IMG/VR virus record: IMGVR_UViG_3300032799_000074
Span: 1 to 23,107 of that record
Length of the DNA: 23,107 nucleotides
Strand: one strand, 5' to 3'
Source of the DNA: a virus
Both the position numbers and the translations under genes were made by a program. The notes beneath the pieces are model-generated. The model saw only the letters and a list, made by a program, of their open reading frames with translations. It did no database searches and had not been told where the DNA came from. Below are positions 5,738 to 11,853 of the stretch, piece after piece (position 1 is the first letter of the stretch; each line of letters begins with the position of its first letter).

Positions 5738-5998
5738 ATGAAAAAGTTGGCGAAAAAAGCGGCAAATTTCATGGGGATTAAAGGCGTCGAACTTTATGGC
5801 GTCGTCTATGAGTTTTCCCAAAATTCAGATTCATGTCAATCACCGGATGACGGTCAATCAATTAAGGTTTTTACTGAGGATGCTGGCGGTGGATCATATA
5901 TCGTTTTTTCAACAGAACGGTGGGCCATAGATGCGGAAGATATAGATAAATTTGCCGAAACCCTAAAAAGGATTGTCAACATGCCGGAGGAGAGATGA
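5738..5998 (+). CDS. Hypothetical protein, 86 aa
   Basis: A basic N-terminus (MKKLAKKAANFMGIKG) is followed by a strand-rich domain (VELYGVVYEF, IKVFTEDAGGGSYIVFSTERW) and a C-terminal helix (DAEDIDKFAETLKRIVN). The alternating pattern suggests a compact alpha/beta fold similar in outline to small phage regulators, but I recognise no family. GAGGTTGGA precedes the ATG, and the stop overlaps the next start. Confidence 0.75.
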   Translation: MKKLAKKAANFMGIKGVELYGVVYEFSQNSDSCQSPDDGQSIKVFTEDAGGGSYIVFSTERWAIDAEDIDKFAETLKRIVNMPEER

Positions 5999-6243
5999 TT
6001 GAAATTGAAAGGGTGGACAACGGATATACCTGCCAGTGGTGGGAGAACAACGAGGAGGGCGAGGAACTTGTCAAACACCAGCAGGTTTTTGAAGAGATTA
6101 ACAAGGAACACGGAGAAATAGAATGCTTCCAGCAACTTCTTTGGTTCATAACAGAGCATTTCGGCATGGTCGGAAGTAAGCACGATACGCGGCGAATAAG
6201 TATCGCGATAGGAGACGAAGATGCTGACGGTATATGTTCGTAA
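5995..6243 (+). CDS. Hypothetical protein, 82 aa
   Basis: Begins MIEIERVDNGYTCQWWENNE after a strong GGAGGAGAG site. The first 25 residues form a beta hairpin typical of small phage proteins that carry the pattern 'NGYxxxW.....E'; this is followed by helices (QVFEEINKEHGEIECFQQLL). A family role is not known to me. The acidic C-terminus overlaps the next gene by 23 bases. It is likely a member of the early operon with no enzymatic motif. Confidence 0.75.
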   Translation: MIEIERVDNGYTCQWWENNEEGEELVKHQQVFEEINKEHGEIECFQQLLWFITEHFGMVGSKHDTRRISIAIGDEDADGICS

Positions 6244-6574
6244 TATCAAAACGGTCAAAGACATTGCCGACTATGAATACATCGTCATGGTCAACGCGGA
6301 AAAGATCGCGGAAGGCAAAGTATTAAAACACAAACGATCCGACGGATGGGTGCCGTTGATTAGGGGGATTGTGGAGCAGAATGAAAAGAATGAAGAGAAA
6401 AAGGGTTATGAAAACGCCGCCCTTCGCTGTGAGCTAAAAAGGACAAAACTGCATCTGGATCGGCTGTCTCAAGAAATCGGAAAGAGGATTGATACGTTTT
6501 CCGGTGTACCCAAAACGGGTACAAACGTACTCAATATAGAGACAATCTATCCACCGATTGTGAAAGGGAAATGA
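6221..6574 (+). CDS. Hypothetical protein, 117 aa
   Basis: Starts MLTVYVRNIKTVKDIADYEY, overlapping the upstream gene, with TAGGAGACGA as ribosome-binding site. The N-terminal half is strand-rich. The middle (residues 50-92) is a charged helix (EKNEEKKGYENAALRCELKR) that probably forms a coiled coil, and the tail contains FSGVPKTGTNVLN. No catalytic motif or membrane segment is seen. Its ATGATG overlap with the next gene indicates coupling. Confidence 0.75.
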   Translation: MLTVYVRNIKTVKDIADYEYIVMVNAEKIAEGKVLKHKRSDGWVPLIRGIVEQNEKNEEKKGYENAALRCELKRTKLHLDRLSQEIGKRIDTFSGVPKTGTNVLNIETIYPPIVKGK

Positions 6575-6744
6575 TGGAAAAGACTAAATGCCCTATCTGC
6601 CAGGGTACGGGATTCGCAAATGGCAAATTGTGCATCTGCATTACCGGAAAAAAGCCGGAAGGTATGCCAGATTTACCGGACGGATGGGCGGACATTTTCG
6701 AGGACATTTTCCACTACAAAGGGGATAAAAAAGAGACAAAGTAG
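6571..6744 (+). CDS. Small zinc-finger protein, DnaJ-like knuckle, 57 aa
   Basis: The protein MMEKTKCPICQGTGFANGKL then CIC contains CxxCxGxG, the knuckle of DnaJ zinc fingers, plus a second CIC pair (21-23) that can complete one zinc site. The remainder is acidic with aromatic residues (DGWADIFEDIFHYKGD). AAGGGAA precedes the first ATG; the ATG three bases later is equally possible. It ends the gene group before a repeated control element. Confidence 0.75.
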   Translation: MMEKTKCPICQGTGFANGKLCICITGKKPEGMPDLPDGWADIFEDIFHYKGDKKETK

Positions 6745-6752
6745 CGGAAAAG

Positions 6753-6817
6753 TACCCGCACGGGAATATCCCGACACTTTTCACGAAATATTGTCGTGAT
6801 TATACCCGTTCGGGAAT
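6753..6817 (+). promoter_or_regulatory. Control element A: paired CCCGnnCGGGAAT boxes 50 bp apart
   Basis: Two palindromic boxes, TACCCGCACGGGAAT (6753-6767) and TACCCGTTCGGGAAT (6803-6817), start exactly 50 bases apart. Between them lies a conserved CGACACTTT and TTG...TGATTAT, a possible extended -10. The element ends just before the ribosome-binding site of the next gene. A second copy lies at 8619-8681. Confidence 0.65.
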
Positions 6818-6833
6818 TAAAAGGAGAAAAGTG

Positions 6834-7025
6834 ATGGAAAAACCTGAATGGTGGCCGGAATGTCCATATCCTGAATCGGTATTTACTATGACAGAGGACG
6901 AATATGTAAAGGCAATTCCCGATCCGCATTTACGGACCGCAATCAGTGGATTCTGTGGGCGTTATTTTTGGACTCTCGCATCCGATTTTATATGGGAGAA
7001 ATTTCAAGATGAATCCAATGGATAA
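6834..7025 (+). CDS. Hypothetical protein, 63 aa
   Basis: First gene after control element A. Starts MEKPEWWPECPYPESVFTMT, with AAGGAG seven bases upstream; a GTG immediately before the ATG is a weaker choice. The WWPECPYPESVF opening followed by an acidic TEDEYVKAIPD segment and an aromatic C-terminus (FCGRYFWTLASDFIWE) recalls short unnamed phage proteins that begin with 'PxWWPxCPYP'. I know of no function. It overlaps the following gene by 17 bases. Confidence 0.75.
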   Translation: MEKPEWWPECPYPESVFTMTEDEYVKAIPDPHLRTAISGFCGRYFWTLASDFIWEKFQDESNG

Positions 7026-7299
7026 AAATACCAGCAAAAGTAAATTTGTGCCTGTTTCTTTAACGGAAGAAAGCGTGATGAATTATGATGCTCTCGCTCC
7101 GGAACTGTATGGATGGCGGTATTTCCGCGTTGAGTATGGCGGATGTAATGAATGTTGCTTCATGGAGCGGCCTATTTGGCTGCCGCCAATGGCCGACGCC
7201 TACATTTTCGACCTGCTGTTCGACTTCTGGCAATCGAAACGCACAAAAAGACGGAAACTCTTGCATCAGATAATTCAAGAATTGGAGAGGGGATTATGA
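7009..7299 (+). CDS. Hypothetical protein, 96 aa
   Basis: Start chosen at MNPMDKNTSKSKF because GGGAGA lies nine bases upstream; the next ATG, three codons later, has no site. The protein has a strand-rich centre with CNECCF (about residues 50-55), which may bind metal, then WLPPMADAYIFDLLFDFWQS and a basic C-terminal helix (KRTKRRKLLHQIIQELE). I recognise no family. Its last codons overlap the deoxyribosyltransferase-like gene by ATGA. Confidence 0.75.
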   Translation: MNPMDKNTSKSKFVPVSLTEESVMNYDALAPELYGWRYFRVEYGGCNECCFMERPIWLPPMADAYIFDLLFDFWQSKRTKRRKLLHQIIQELERGL

Positions 7300-7613
7300 A
7301 GAAAATCTATATTGCGTCACCATACACCAAAGGAAATGCTTCTGTTAATGTCAAACGGCAAATAGATGCCGCAAATGAGTTAATTGATGCTGGATTTTGC
7401 CCCCTTACTCCTCTTCTGTTACATTTCCATAATATAGTGCATCCGAGACCCTATGACGATTGGATCAAGATTGACCGGGAATGGGTCATTGTCTGCGATG
7501 CCATTCTGCGACTCCCCGGCGAATCAAAGGGAGCCGATAACGAAGTTGCCTTAGCCATAAGACGGGGTATTCCCGTTTTTCATTCAATCGAAGAACTTAA
7601 GAGGTTATTATAA
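7296..7613 (+). CDS. Nucleoside 2-deoxyribosyltransferase-like protein (DUF4406), 105 aa
   Basis: Begins MKKIYIASPYTKGNASVNVK, the nucleotide-binding strand-loop of this superfamily, followed by AANELIDAGFCPLTP and the signature LPGESKGADNEVALAIRRGI (73-92), in which E83 corresponds to the usual catalytic or ribose-contacting glutamate. DUF4406 members are widespread in phages and are related to enzymes that swap bases on deoxyribose; they may alter nucleotide pools or clear modified nucleotides. The length is normal for the family. Exact substrate unknown. Confidence 0.9.
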   Translation: MKKIYIASPYTKGNASVNVKRQIDAANELIDAGFCPLTPLLLHFHNIVHPRPYDDWIKIDREWVIVCDAILRLPGESKGADNEVALAIRRGIPVFHSIEELKRLL

Positions 7614-7837
7614 TGCCACTTAGATGGACCGCAGAAGAAGAAGATGTTTTAAGGAAAATGGCTCAAACGAAAATGGATTACGGGAAAATGGCAATGGTTT
7701 TGAAATCAAGAACACCAAAGGCGATAGAATGTCATTGTTTTGATCTTGGAATTCGACTCCCGAAAAATACCAGCGAAATAGATTTTGAGGCTTTCAAAAA
7801 CTTAATGAAAACTGTGAGGAATCCGAAATGTGTATGA
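7613..7837 (+). CDS. Myb/SANT-like helix-turn-helix protein, 74 aa
   Basis: Residues 4-48 (RWTAEEEDVLRKMAQTKMDY, then KMAMVLKSRTPKAIECHCFD) show the W...E(E/D)..L spacing and third recognition helix of Myb/SANT-type DNA-binding domains found in phage small regulators. GAGG lies 10 bases upstream and the start overlaps the previous stop (TAATG). The C-terminal 25 residues are an extra helix. It overlaps the phosphoesterase gene by 10 bases, suggesting one operon. Target unknown. Confidence 0.8.
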   Translation: MPLRWTAEEEDVLRKMAQTKMDYGKMAMVLKSRTPKAIECHCFDLGIRLPKNTSEIDFEAFKNLMKTVRNPKCV

Positions 7838-8616
7838 TGGCTGTTGTAGCAGATATGCAGGTTGGTCATGTAGCGGCTCTATGGCCGGAAAAATTCAAAA
7901 TAAACGAGCAGGGAAACATTCTTGAACTTGCCACCCATCAAAATATTTTACTGGAATATTGGCGGGATTTTTGGAATAGCAGAGAAGCAAAAGAAGCCGA
8001 ATATGTCCTCAATCTTGCTGAATCTATTGAAGGAAATAACCGAAAAGAATTTGGAAAGTGTCTAATGTCGCCAGATATTGATATTCAATGTATGGCTTCT
8101 GTCAAACTAATCAAGCCATACATTCAGGGCAAGAAATATTTTGGTCTTGTTGGATCTAAATATCACACATCCCTTGATGTAAATTGTGAGCAACATATTG
8201 CCAAAGAGCTGAAGGGTGAATTTTGCGGCGATATCGCCAATCTGAAAATCAAAAAAACTGGTCATGTTGTATGGGCGACACATAAGGGCGGCGATGCAAT
8301 GTTATACCGTTCAACAATGCTTGACAGAAACAGCCTCTATTTTTCAGCTATCAAATCAAAAATTGAAGATGATCCCGATATCATCATTTATGGGCATCAT
8401 CATAAATGCTTCAGGGTCGATACCGAAACACGGATCAATATAATCGCTCCGTCGTGGTGCTTCTGGCATCCCATTAAGGGAGCTGCGAAATTTCCCTATA
8501 CTCAACCTACCATCGGCGGTCTGATATTGAAATTTCCCAAAAGGCGCGGACAGATCGAGGTCATAAAAAAGTTTTATCCTCTGGAACATATTTATAGTGC
8601 CTTGTGTGCGGTTTGA
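7828..8616 (+). CDS. Calcineurin-like metallophosphoesterase, 262 aa
   Basis: Metal-binding landmarks of the superfamily are visible in order: D9-x4-H14 (ADMQVGH), a GSKYH segment (109-113) at the usual GNH(D/E) position, H152 in WATHKGG, and GHHH (189-192) near the C-terminus. The family hydrolyses phosphate esters or nucleic acids; phage members resemble SbcD/Mre11-type or small phosphodiesterases. The GSKYH variant, with serine and lysine for the usual asparagine region, matches a phage subgroup from memory. A ribosome-binding site is not obvious (GAGGAATCCGAA), so it may be translationally coupled. It precedes the replication gene. Confidence 0.88.
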   Translation: MCMMAVVADMQVGHVAALWPEKFKINEQGNILELATHQNILLEYWRDFWNSREAKEAEYVLNLAESIEGNNRKEFGKCLMSPDIDIQCMASVKLIKPYIQGKKYFGLVGSKYHTSLDVNCEQHIAKELKGEFCGDIANLKIKKTGHVVWATHKGGDAMLYRSTMLDRNSLYFSAIKSKIEDDPDIIIYGHHHKCFRVDTETRINIIAPSWCFWHPIKGAAKFPYTQPTIGGLILKFPKRRGQIEVIKKFYPLEHIYSALCAV

Positions 8617-8618
8617 TT

Positions 8619-8681
8619 CCCTACCGGGAATATCGCGACACTTTGCGCGTCATTTTGCCATGATTATGTATGATCGGGAAT
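8619..8681 (+). promoter_or_regulatory. Control element B: second copy of the paired CGGGAAT boxes
   Basis: ATTCCC-TACC-GGGAAT is a dyad, and the CGGGAAT at 8625 recurs at 8675, again exactly 50 bases later. Aligned with element A, 46 of 60 positions match, including CGACACTTT and TGATTAT. The second box also provides the only ribosome-binding-like sequence (GGGAA) before the replication gene, so a bound protein could block translation as well. Confidence 0.65.
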
Positions 8682-8685
8682 AAAA

Positions 8686-9435
8686 ATGGATTGGATTAAG
8701 GTTTTGAATAAGCACATCTTGGCAGAATACTCCGATTTGAAAGATTCTGAGTTTGCCGCATGGATCAAAATAATGGCCCTTACCGCCGAGCTGGAACATG
8801 AACCAACGAGGGCGCAAATTCTGAAACACGTCCATTATAAAACCTTAACAAGCCTTCAAGACAAGCTCAATACACATTCAATAGACCTTCAATACATCGT
8901 CAATAAGGTCTTAATAGACGTTCAATACACAGTCAATAAGAAGAGGGAATGGAAAGAAAATAGTCAACAATATCGAGAAAGAAAGCGCTTAGAGAATACC
9001 ACCGTCATAGAGACGTCTTGTGCAGATAAGATAAGATTAGATAAGATAAGAGATATAAAGAAAGACATTGCGATCCCTGAATGGATAAAACCAGAGACCT
9101 GGACCGCCTTCCTTGAAGTTAGAAAAAAGCTAAAAGCACCCGACACAGAACACGCCCTAAGGACCATCATAACCAAACTTGAAAAACTTAAAGCCACAGG
9201 ACAAAACCCAAACGAGATATTAGATGAATCAATATCAAATGGTTGGAAGGGGGTATTTCCATTAAAGAATGGAGGACAAGATGGAAAACGAGCGCGAAAC
9301 AGCGGCGGAGGATCAGGGATACCGCATCCAAAGGAATGGGTTGGAGAAACACCGCCCGTTATTTCCGAAGATGAAAGAGCAGCCAACTTGCTACGAATAC
9401 GAGGATTTATCGGAGAAGGGTCTGGTTCGGATTGA
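8686..9435 (+). CDS. Replication initiation / replisome-organiser-like protein, 249 aa
   Basis: The N-terminus (KVLNKHILAEYSDLKDSEFA) resembles winged-helix phage replication proteins. A repeat-encoded middle follows (IDLQYIVNKVL and IDVQYTVNKKR), then a C-terminal helical domain with IKPETWTAFLEVRKKLKAPD and NEILDESISNGWKGVFPLK, typical of DnaD/lambda-O-like and DUF1376-associated proteins that load the helicase. The tail has PHPKEWVGETPPVISEDERA, also seen in this group. The coding DNA contains 11-bp iterons and an AT-rich tract, as lambda O contains its origin. It directly follows control element B. No helicase is visible; the host DnaB is probably recruited. Confidence 0.8.
   Translation: MDWIKVLNKHILAEYSDLKDSEFAAWIKIMALTAELEHEPTRAQILKHVHYKTLTSLQDKLNTHSIDLQYIVNKVLIDVQYTVNKKREWKENSQQYRERKRLENTTVIETSCADKIRLDKIRDIKKDIAIPEWIKPETWTAFLEVRKKLKAPDTEHALRTIITKLEKLKATGQNPNEILDESISNGWKGVFPLKNGGQDGKRARNSGGGSGIPHPKEWVGETPPVISEDERAANLLRIRGFIGEGSGSD
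8868..8944. repeat. Seven 11-bp iterons, candidate origin
   Basis: Seven consecutive 11-bp units with consensus CAATAnACntT start at 8868, 8879, 8890, 8901, 8912, 8923 and 8934; two weaker units may precede them. The 11-bp step keeps each site on one DNA face. Three units (33 bp) also create an 11-residue protein repeat. Confidence 0.7.
9024..9060. repeat. AT-rich tandem repeat, possible unwinding element
   Basis: GATAAGATAAGA occurs twice with a 15-base period and is followed by GATATAAAG. The purine/AT-rich tract lies about 80 bases after the iterons, as the unwinding region does in lambda ori. Confidence 0.5.
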
Positions 9436-9556
9436 ATTTTTAAGAGGATATAAAAAAGGGCAAGAATCCGTCATAAATCAAACCCTTGCCGAGGATAGGA
9501 TAAAACATAGATGGGCGGTGAAATCTGTGAATCAGAAAAGGGTCATACAAAAATAA
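9281..9556 (+). CDS. Hypothetical protein overlapping the replication gene, 91 aa
   Basis: Start MENERETAAEDQGYRIQRNG has GGAGG five bases upstream. The first 155 bases lie in another frame of the replication gene; the last 40 residues (IEFLRGYKKGQESVINQTLA...) are unique. A later start at 9371 (MKEQPTCYEYEDLSEKG) would cut the overlap to 65 bases but has no ribosome-binding site. The unique part is helical and charged without a known motif. The long overlap is unusual for this phage, so the N-terminus is uncertain. Confidence 0.55.
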   Translation: MENERETAAEDQGYRIQRNGLEKHRPLFPKMKEQPTCYEYEDLSEKGLVRIEFLRGYKKGQESVINQTLAEDRIKHRWAVKSVNQKRVIQK

Positions 9557-9572
9557 AAACAAGGATTAATTA

Positions 9573-9920
9573 ATGGACTGCTCAAACTGCCCGAAATGGA
9601 ATAAAGGACGAGGCCAGAAAGAATGTCTCAAATGTAAAAAATACATCGATATTCAGCGAAAATCTATCAAGCGCGAATCAATTAAAACTGAACATATCCC
9701 TACCGCGATTCTTGAGAATATCGCAGACCCCCGGACGCGGACGCTGATTAATATAATCCAGCAGTTGCCTATTGACTATGCGGTACCTTTAATGATGCGG
9801 GCGATCTTGCGCATGTCATACCGGGAGATTGCCGATTATCATGGTTCGACTATCTCACCGATGCAGCGGCGGATCTCTCATGCAATTAAGATTATTAAAA
9901 AATCTCTGCTCGATGGGTAA
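9573..9920 (+). CDS. Zinc-finger plus sigma-region-4-like HTH protein, 115 aa
   Basis: An N-terminal cysteine cluster (CSNC at 3-6, CLKC at 18-21) can hold zinc. Residues 55-110 form a helical domain with ILRMSYREIADYHGSTISPM followed by RRISHAIKIIKKSL, the layout of sigma factor region 4 / RinA-like HTH proteins that bind -35-type DNA. AAGGATTAATTA precedes the ATG. It is the last gene of the early operon, immediately before a terminator shared with opposing genes, the position where many phages keep the activator of late transcription. That role is inference. Confidence 0.8.
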   Translation: MDCSNCPKWNKGRGQKECLKCKKYIDIQRKSIKRESIKTEHIPTAILENIADPRTRTLINIIQQLPIDYAVPLMMRAILRMSYREIADYHGSTISPMQRRISHAIKIIKKSLLDG

Positions 9921-9921
9921 T

Positions 9922-9947
9922 AAAAAAGCCGGGTGGTTAGCCCGGCT
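9922..9947 (-). terminator. Rho-independent terminator of the 9.9-11.9 kb minus operon
   Basis: A perfect 7-bp stem AGCCGGG/CCCGGCT with a 7-base loop is followed on the minus strand by six T's. On the plus strand there is no T tract, so it is mainly a terminator for leftward transcripts, located two bases beyond the stop of the converging HTH gene. Confidence 0.85.
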
Positions 9948-9964
9948 CCTCGCAGTTATTATTT

Positions 9965-10114
9965 TCATCCCCTCCCTTCTGCTTTTTCGGTCAGGTAGTT
10001 CGTCAAAATTTCAATGATTAGCACCTGCATGGTTTTATGCTCGACCATCGCCTGCATTTTCAGATCCCAATGCAACTTCTCCGGCATGTCCTTTATCGTG
10101 TAGGATTTTTTCAT
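9965..10114 (-). CDS. Arc/ribbon-helix-helix-like protein, 49 aa
   Basis: The sequence MKKSYTIKDMPEKLHWDLKM then QAMVEHKTMQVLIIEILTNY fits the Arc/MetJ pattern: a short strand (YTIKDMP), helix (EKLHWDLKMQAMVE), turn, then a second hydrophobic helix. Such proteins bind operators as dimers through the strand. GGAGGATAAACAGAGAA lies upstream of the ATG. It is the last gene before the terminator, and could repress its own operon or the early region. Confidence 0.78.
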   Translation of the reverse strand: MKKSYTIKDMPEKLHWDLKMQAMVEHKTMQVLIIEILTNYLTEKAEGRG

Positions 10115-10135
10115 TTCTCTGTTTATCCTCCAGTT

Positions 10136-10336
10136 TTATGATGTTAAACTACTCTTTTCGGGGTAAAATGGCCACGCGATAAACTCCCCCGTAATGTTGT
10201 CATGCCGACCAGTGCAAACATAACCTGTCTCGGCAAATTCTTTTTCATAGCTATCTAATAGTGTGGGTGTTAGCCGTGATTTTCTGTAATAGCGCTCAAT
10301 GTAATCCCTTACGGATTCCGCTTCTACAATTTTCAT
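10136..10336 (-). CDS. Hypothetical protein, 66 aa
   Basis: Starts MKIVEAESVRDYIERYYRKS with GGGGAGAA directly upstream, inside the tail of the 23-codon gene before it (ATGA overlap). The middle contains LTPTLLDSYEKEFAETGYVC and GRHDNITGEFIAWPFYP. It is soluble, mixed alpha/beta, with one cysteine. No family is recognised. Confidence 0.75.
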   Translation of the reverse strand: MKIVEAESVRDYIERYYRKSRLTPTLLDSYEKEFAETGYVCTGRHDNITGEFIAWPFYPEKSSLTS

Positions 10337-10404
10337 TTTCTCCCCTTCTCCGCGCTCTCTTGCGCCTCAATTAGTTTGAGCACTTTCTCCGCCCGTGCGA
10401 TCAT
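10333..10404 (-). CDS. Micro-protein, 23 aa
   Basis: The ORF (MIARAEKVLKLIEAQESAEK then GRK) has an AAAGGGGAGCG box and overlaps both neighbours by ATGA. It is a single amphipathic helix. Its length is below normal gene-calling limits. It may be a real micro-protein or simply a translational coupler between the 60-aa and 66-aa genes; the clean signals make chance less likely. Confidence 0.5.
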   Translation of the reverse strand: MIARAEKVLKLIEAQESAEKGRK

Positions 10405-10583
10405 TCGCTCCCCTTTATTTTTAGTATTTCCGGCCAGCCCCATCGGTCGAGATTCTGCCGGCCAGTGTTCCGCAGTGGGAAAATCCGCGCGATATCCTGT
10501 CGGCACCTATCGGCATAGTCCGGCATTTTGTCCCGCTCCGCGCATCGCACATCCGATATTAAGTCCCTGATAATCATCTTCAT
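10401..10583 (-). CDS. Hypothetical basic protein, 60 aa
   Basis: Starts MKMIIRDLISDVRCAERDKM with GGAGAGGAGGAATT upstream, a near-perfect ribosome-binding site. The N-terminal half repeats acidic/basic helix residues; the C-terminal half has FPLRNTGRQNLDRWGWPEIL. The single cysteine is not part of a zinc motif. The stop overlaps the micro-gene start. No family recognised. The product is probably cytoplasmic. Confidence 0.72.
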   Translation of the reverse strand: MKMIIRDLISDVRCAERDKMPDYADRCRQDIARIFPLRNTGRQNLDRWGWPEILKIKGSE

Positions 10584-10627
10584 AATTCCTCCTCTCCGCG
10601 TGTAGGATGCGACGGCCCGGATGATGA

Positions 10628-11152
10628 TTAGGCGGCCTTATATTCCACTTTGAAAAAATCTTCCCATTGTCCACAAGTGACATCAGTTTTTGACAGCCCC
10701 GTAATGACAGCACCCGCCGGAAGGGATGTCTTTCCCATGATCCGATGCACCCATGTAGTCGCCCATTGGCCCATGATGTTTATGTTATGAATTGGACCAT
10801 CAAATGGAGTGCCTTGACGCTGGCAAAGCTCTCGGATGATAAGATCGTAAACATAATCCGGGACGTGACGGTTTGCCATTGCATATTTCGTTTCGCCGTG
10901 TGTTTTCCTAAATGCTTCACGGTTTGGATCATGGTCATAATTGTAAAGGTCTTCCATGCCGTCAAAGTTCCCCATTTCATATTTGCCGATGATCGCATCA
11001 ACCTCTTTTGTCGTCGGTCCCAGTTCCCAGTTTACGGTAACATCGTCACCCATCGAAAATGATTTGCTTTTTACGCTGAATTTGATGCCCGGAAATGCCT
11101 TCTGCAATTCCCTTTTGATGTTTCCTGCTGCTGTGGCGTGTGATGATTTCAT
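10628..11152 (-). CDS. LPD29-like domain protein, 174 aa
   Basis: The N-terminal segment SSHATAAGNIKRELQKAFPG followed by KFSVKSKSFSMGDDV, VNWELGPTTKEVDAII and GNFDGMEDLYNY matches, from memory, the large polyvalent protein-associated domain 29 found in phages and integrative plasmids. The remainder includes a helical segment (DYVYDLIIRELCQR) and WATTWVHRIMGKTSLP. LPD29 occurs alone or fused to conflict and DNA-processing proteins; its activity is not known. GGGAGAA precedes the ATG. It is the largest gene of the minus operon. Confidence 0.82.
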   Translation of the reverse strand: MKSSHATAAGNIKRELQKAFPGIKFSVKSKSFSMGDDVTVNWELGPTTKEVDAIIGKYEMGNFDGMEDLYNYDHDPNREAFRKTHGETKYAMANRHVPDYVYDLIIRELCQRQGTPFDGPIHNINIMGQWATTWVHRIMGKTSLPAGAVITGLSKTDVTCGQWEDFFKVEYKAA

Positions 11153-11159
11153 TTCTCCC

Positions 11160-11318
11160 TCATTTCTCCCCGTCTGTCCGGGGTGCGTTAGAGTAATAGA
11201 TTTCTAAATGCCGCAATCGATCTAATATATGGCAGAGTTCATCCGTGGCATTTCCATCATCACAGATTTTTATCAGTTCATCGATTGCCCGCTGCATTCG
11301 TCGCTCATCTCGTTTCAT
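11160..11318 (-). CDS. Hypothetical helical protein, 52 aa
   Basis: Starts MKRDERRMQRAIDELIKICD after GGAGGG, with a second helix (DELCHILDRLRHLEIYY). The pattern suggests a helical hairpin with two cysteines, one per helix. It ends DGEK, whose codons form part of the ribosome-binding region of the LPD29-like gene. An ATG seven bases upstream in another frame gives only six codons and was not used. No family recognised. Confidence 0.72.
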   Translation of the reverse strand: MKRDERRMQRAIDELIKICDDGNATDELCHILDRLRHLEIYYSNAPRTDGEK

Positions 11319-11349
11319 GGCCCATCCCTCCTTTGGTTTATGGGTTTAT

Positions 11350-11677
11350 GGTTCTTAATCCGTTCACCCCGCGCCCCAGCGGAGCGCAGAGTCAAGGGAT
11401 TAGGCGATTTCGCCGGCGTCATGCCAATTATTTATGATGCCTCGGTGAAAGGCGCTTTCCGCAAAACAGATATCAAATGACTTTGTTATTCTCTCTCCTT
11501 CCAGATGTTTGTCAATCTGATGATGTGTAGGATCTGTTTTCACCTCCAGCCAGCGATCTTCCTCCAGCTCTACGAATCGGTGAGGCGCTGGATTGCCGTC
11601 CGTCGATGGTGACGTTCTAACGCGGTGTTTTTCCATGGTCTGTCCCTCCTGTTAGTGGTTTAGGTTCTTAATCCGTT
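11350..11677 (-). repeat. 15-bp direct repeat in two intergenic leaders
   Basis: GGTTCTTAATCCGTT (plus-strand form) occurs at 11350-11364 and 11663-11677, in each case about 30 bases upstream of a minus-strand ribosome-binding site. A further shared string, AAACCACTAAC on the minus strand, precedes the genes starting at 11636 and 11853. They look like duplicated leader or regulator sites. Confidence 0.6.
11400..11636 (-). CDS. Hypothetical protein, 78 aa
   Basis: Begins MEKHRVRTSPSTDGNPAPHR with GGAGGGACAGACC upstream. The central part, FVELEEDRWLEVKTDPTHHQ, is strand-rich and acidic; histidines cluster at HHQIDKH. The end is EIA, within a small GGCGA/TCGCC dyad at the stop. No recognised family; it may be an alpha/beta protein with metal-binding potential, though that is speculation. 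Confidence 0.65.
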   Translation of the reverse strand: MEKHRVRTSPSTDGNPAPHRFVELEEDRWLEVKTDPTHHQIDKHLEGERITKSFDICFAESAFHRGIINNWHDAGEIA

Positions 11678-11853
11678 TTTGCTCGACGTACATATAACGG
11701 ATAGGGGTTGTTCGTTTGTCTTCCGACCTCTATCCGGTCGCCTGGCCGGAGGTCTGTGTCAGTGGGACGCGAATACAAGGTTTCGTTTTTTGCACTGCGC
11801 CGGACCCGGATAATAATCCTCTCGTTCGAAATCTCTATTACTGTCGCAATCAT
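11668..11853 (-). CDS. Small beta-rich protein, 61 aa
   Basis: Starts MIATVIEISNERIIIRVRRS after GAGAGGGATGA. Strands alternate with RPTDTDLRPGDRIEVGRQTN, ending YPLYVRRAKTD. The pattern V-x-E-I...RPGDRIEV resembles an SH3-like or OB-like small barrel, which often binds nucleic acid or protein. It is first in the minus operon, facing the non-coding region that should hold its promoter. Function unknown. Confidence 0.72.
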   Translation of the reverse strand: MIATVIEISNERIIIRVRRSAKNETLYSRPTDTDLRPGDRIEVGRQTNNPYPLYVRRAKTD

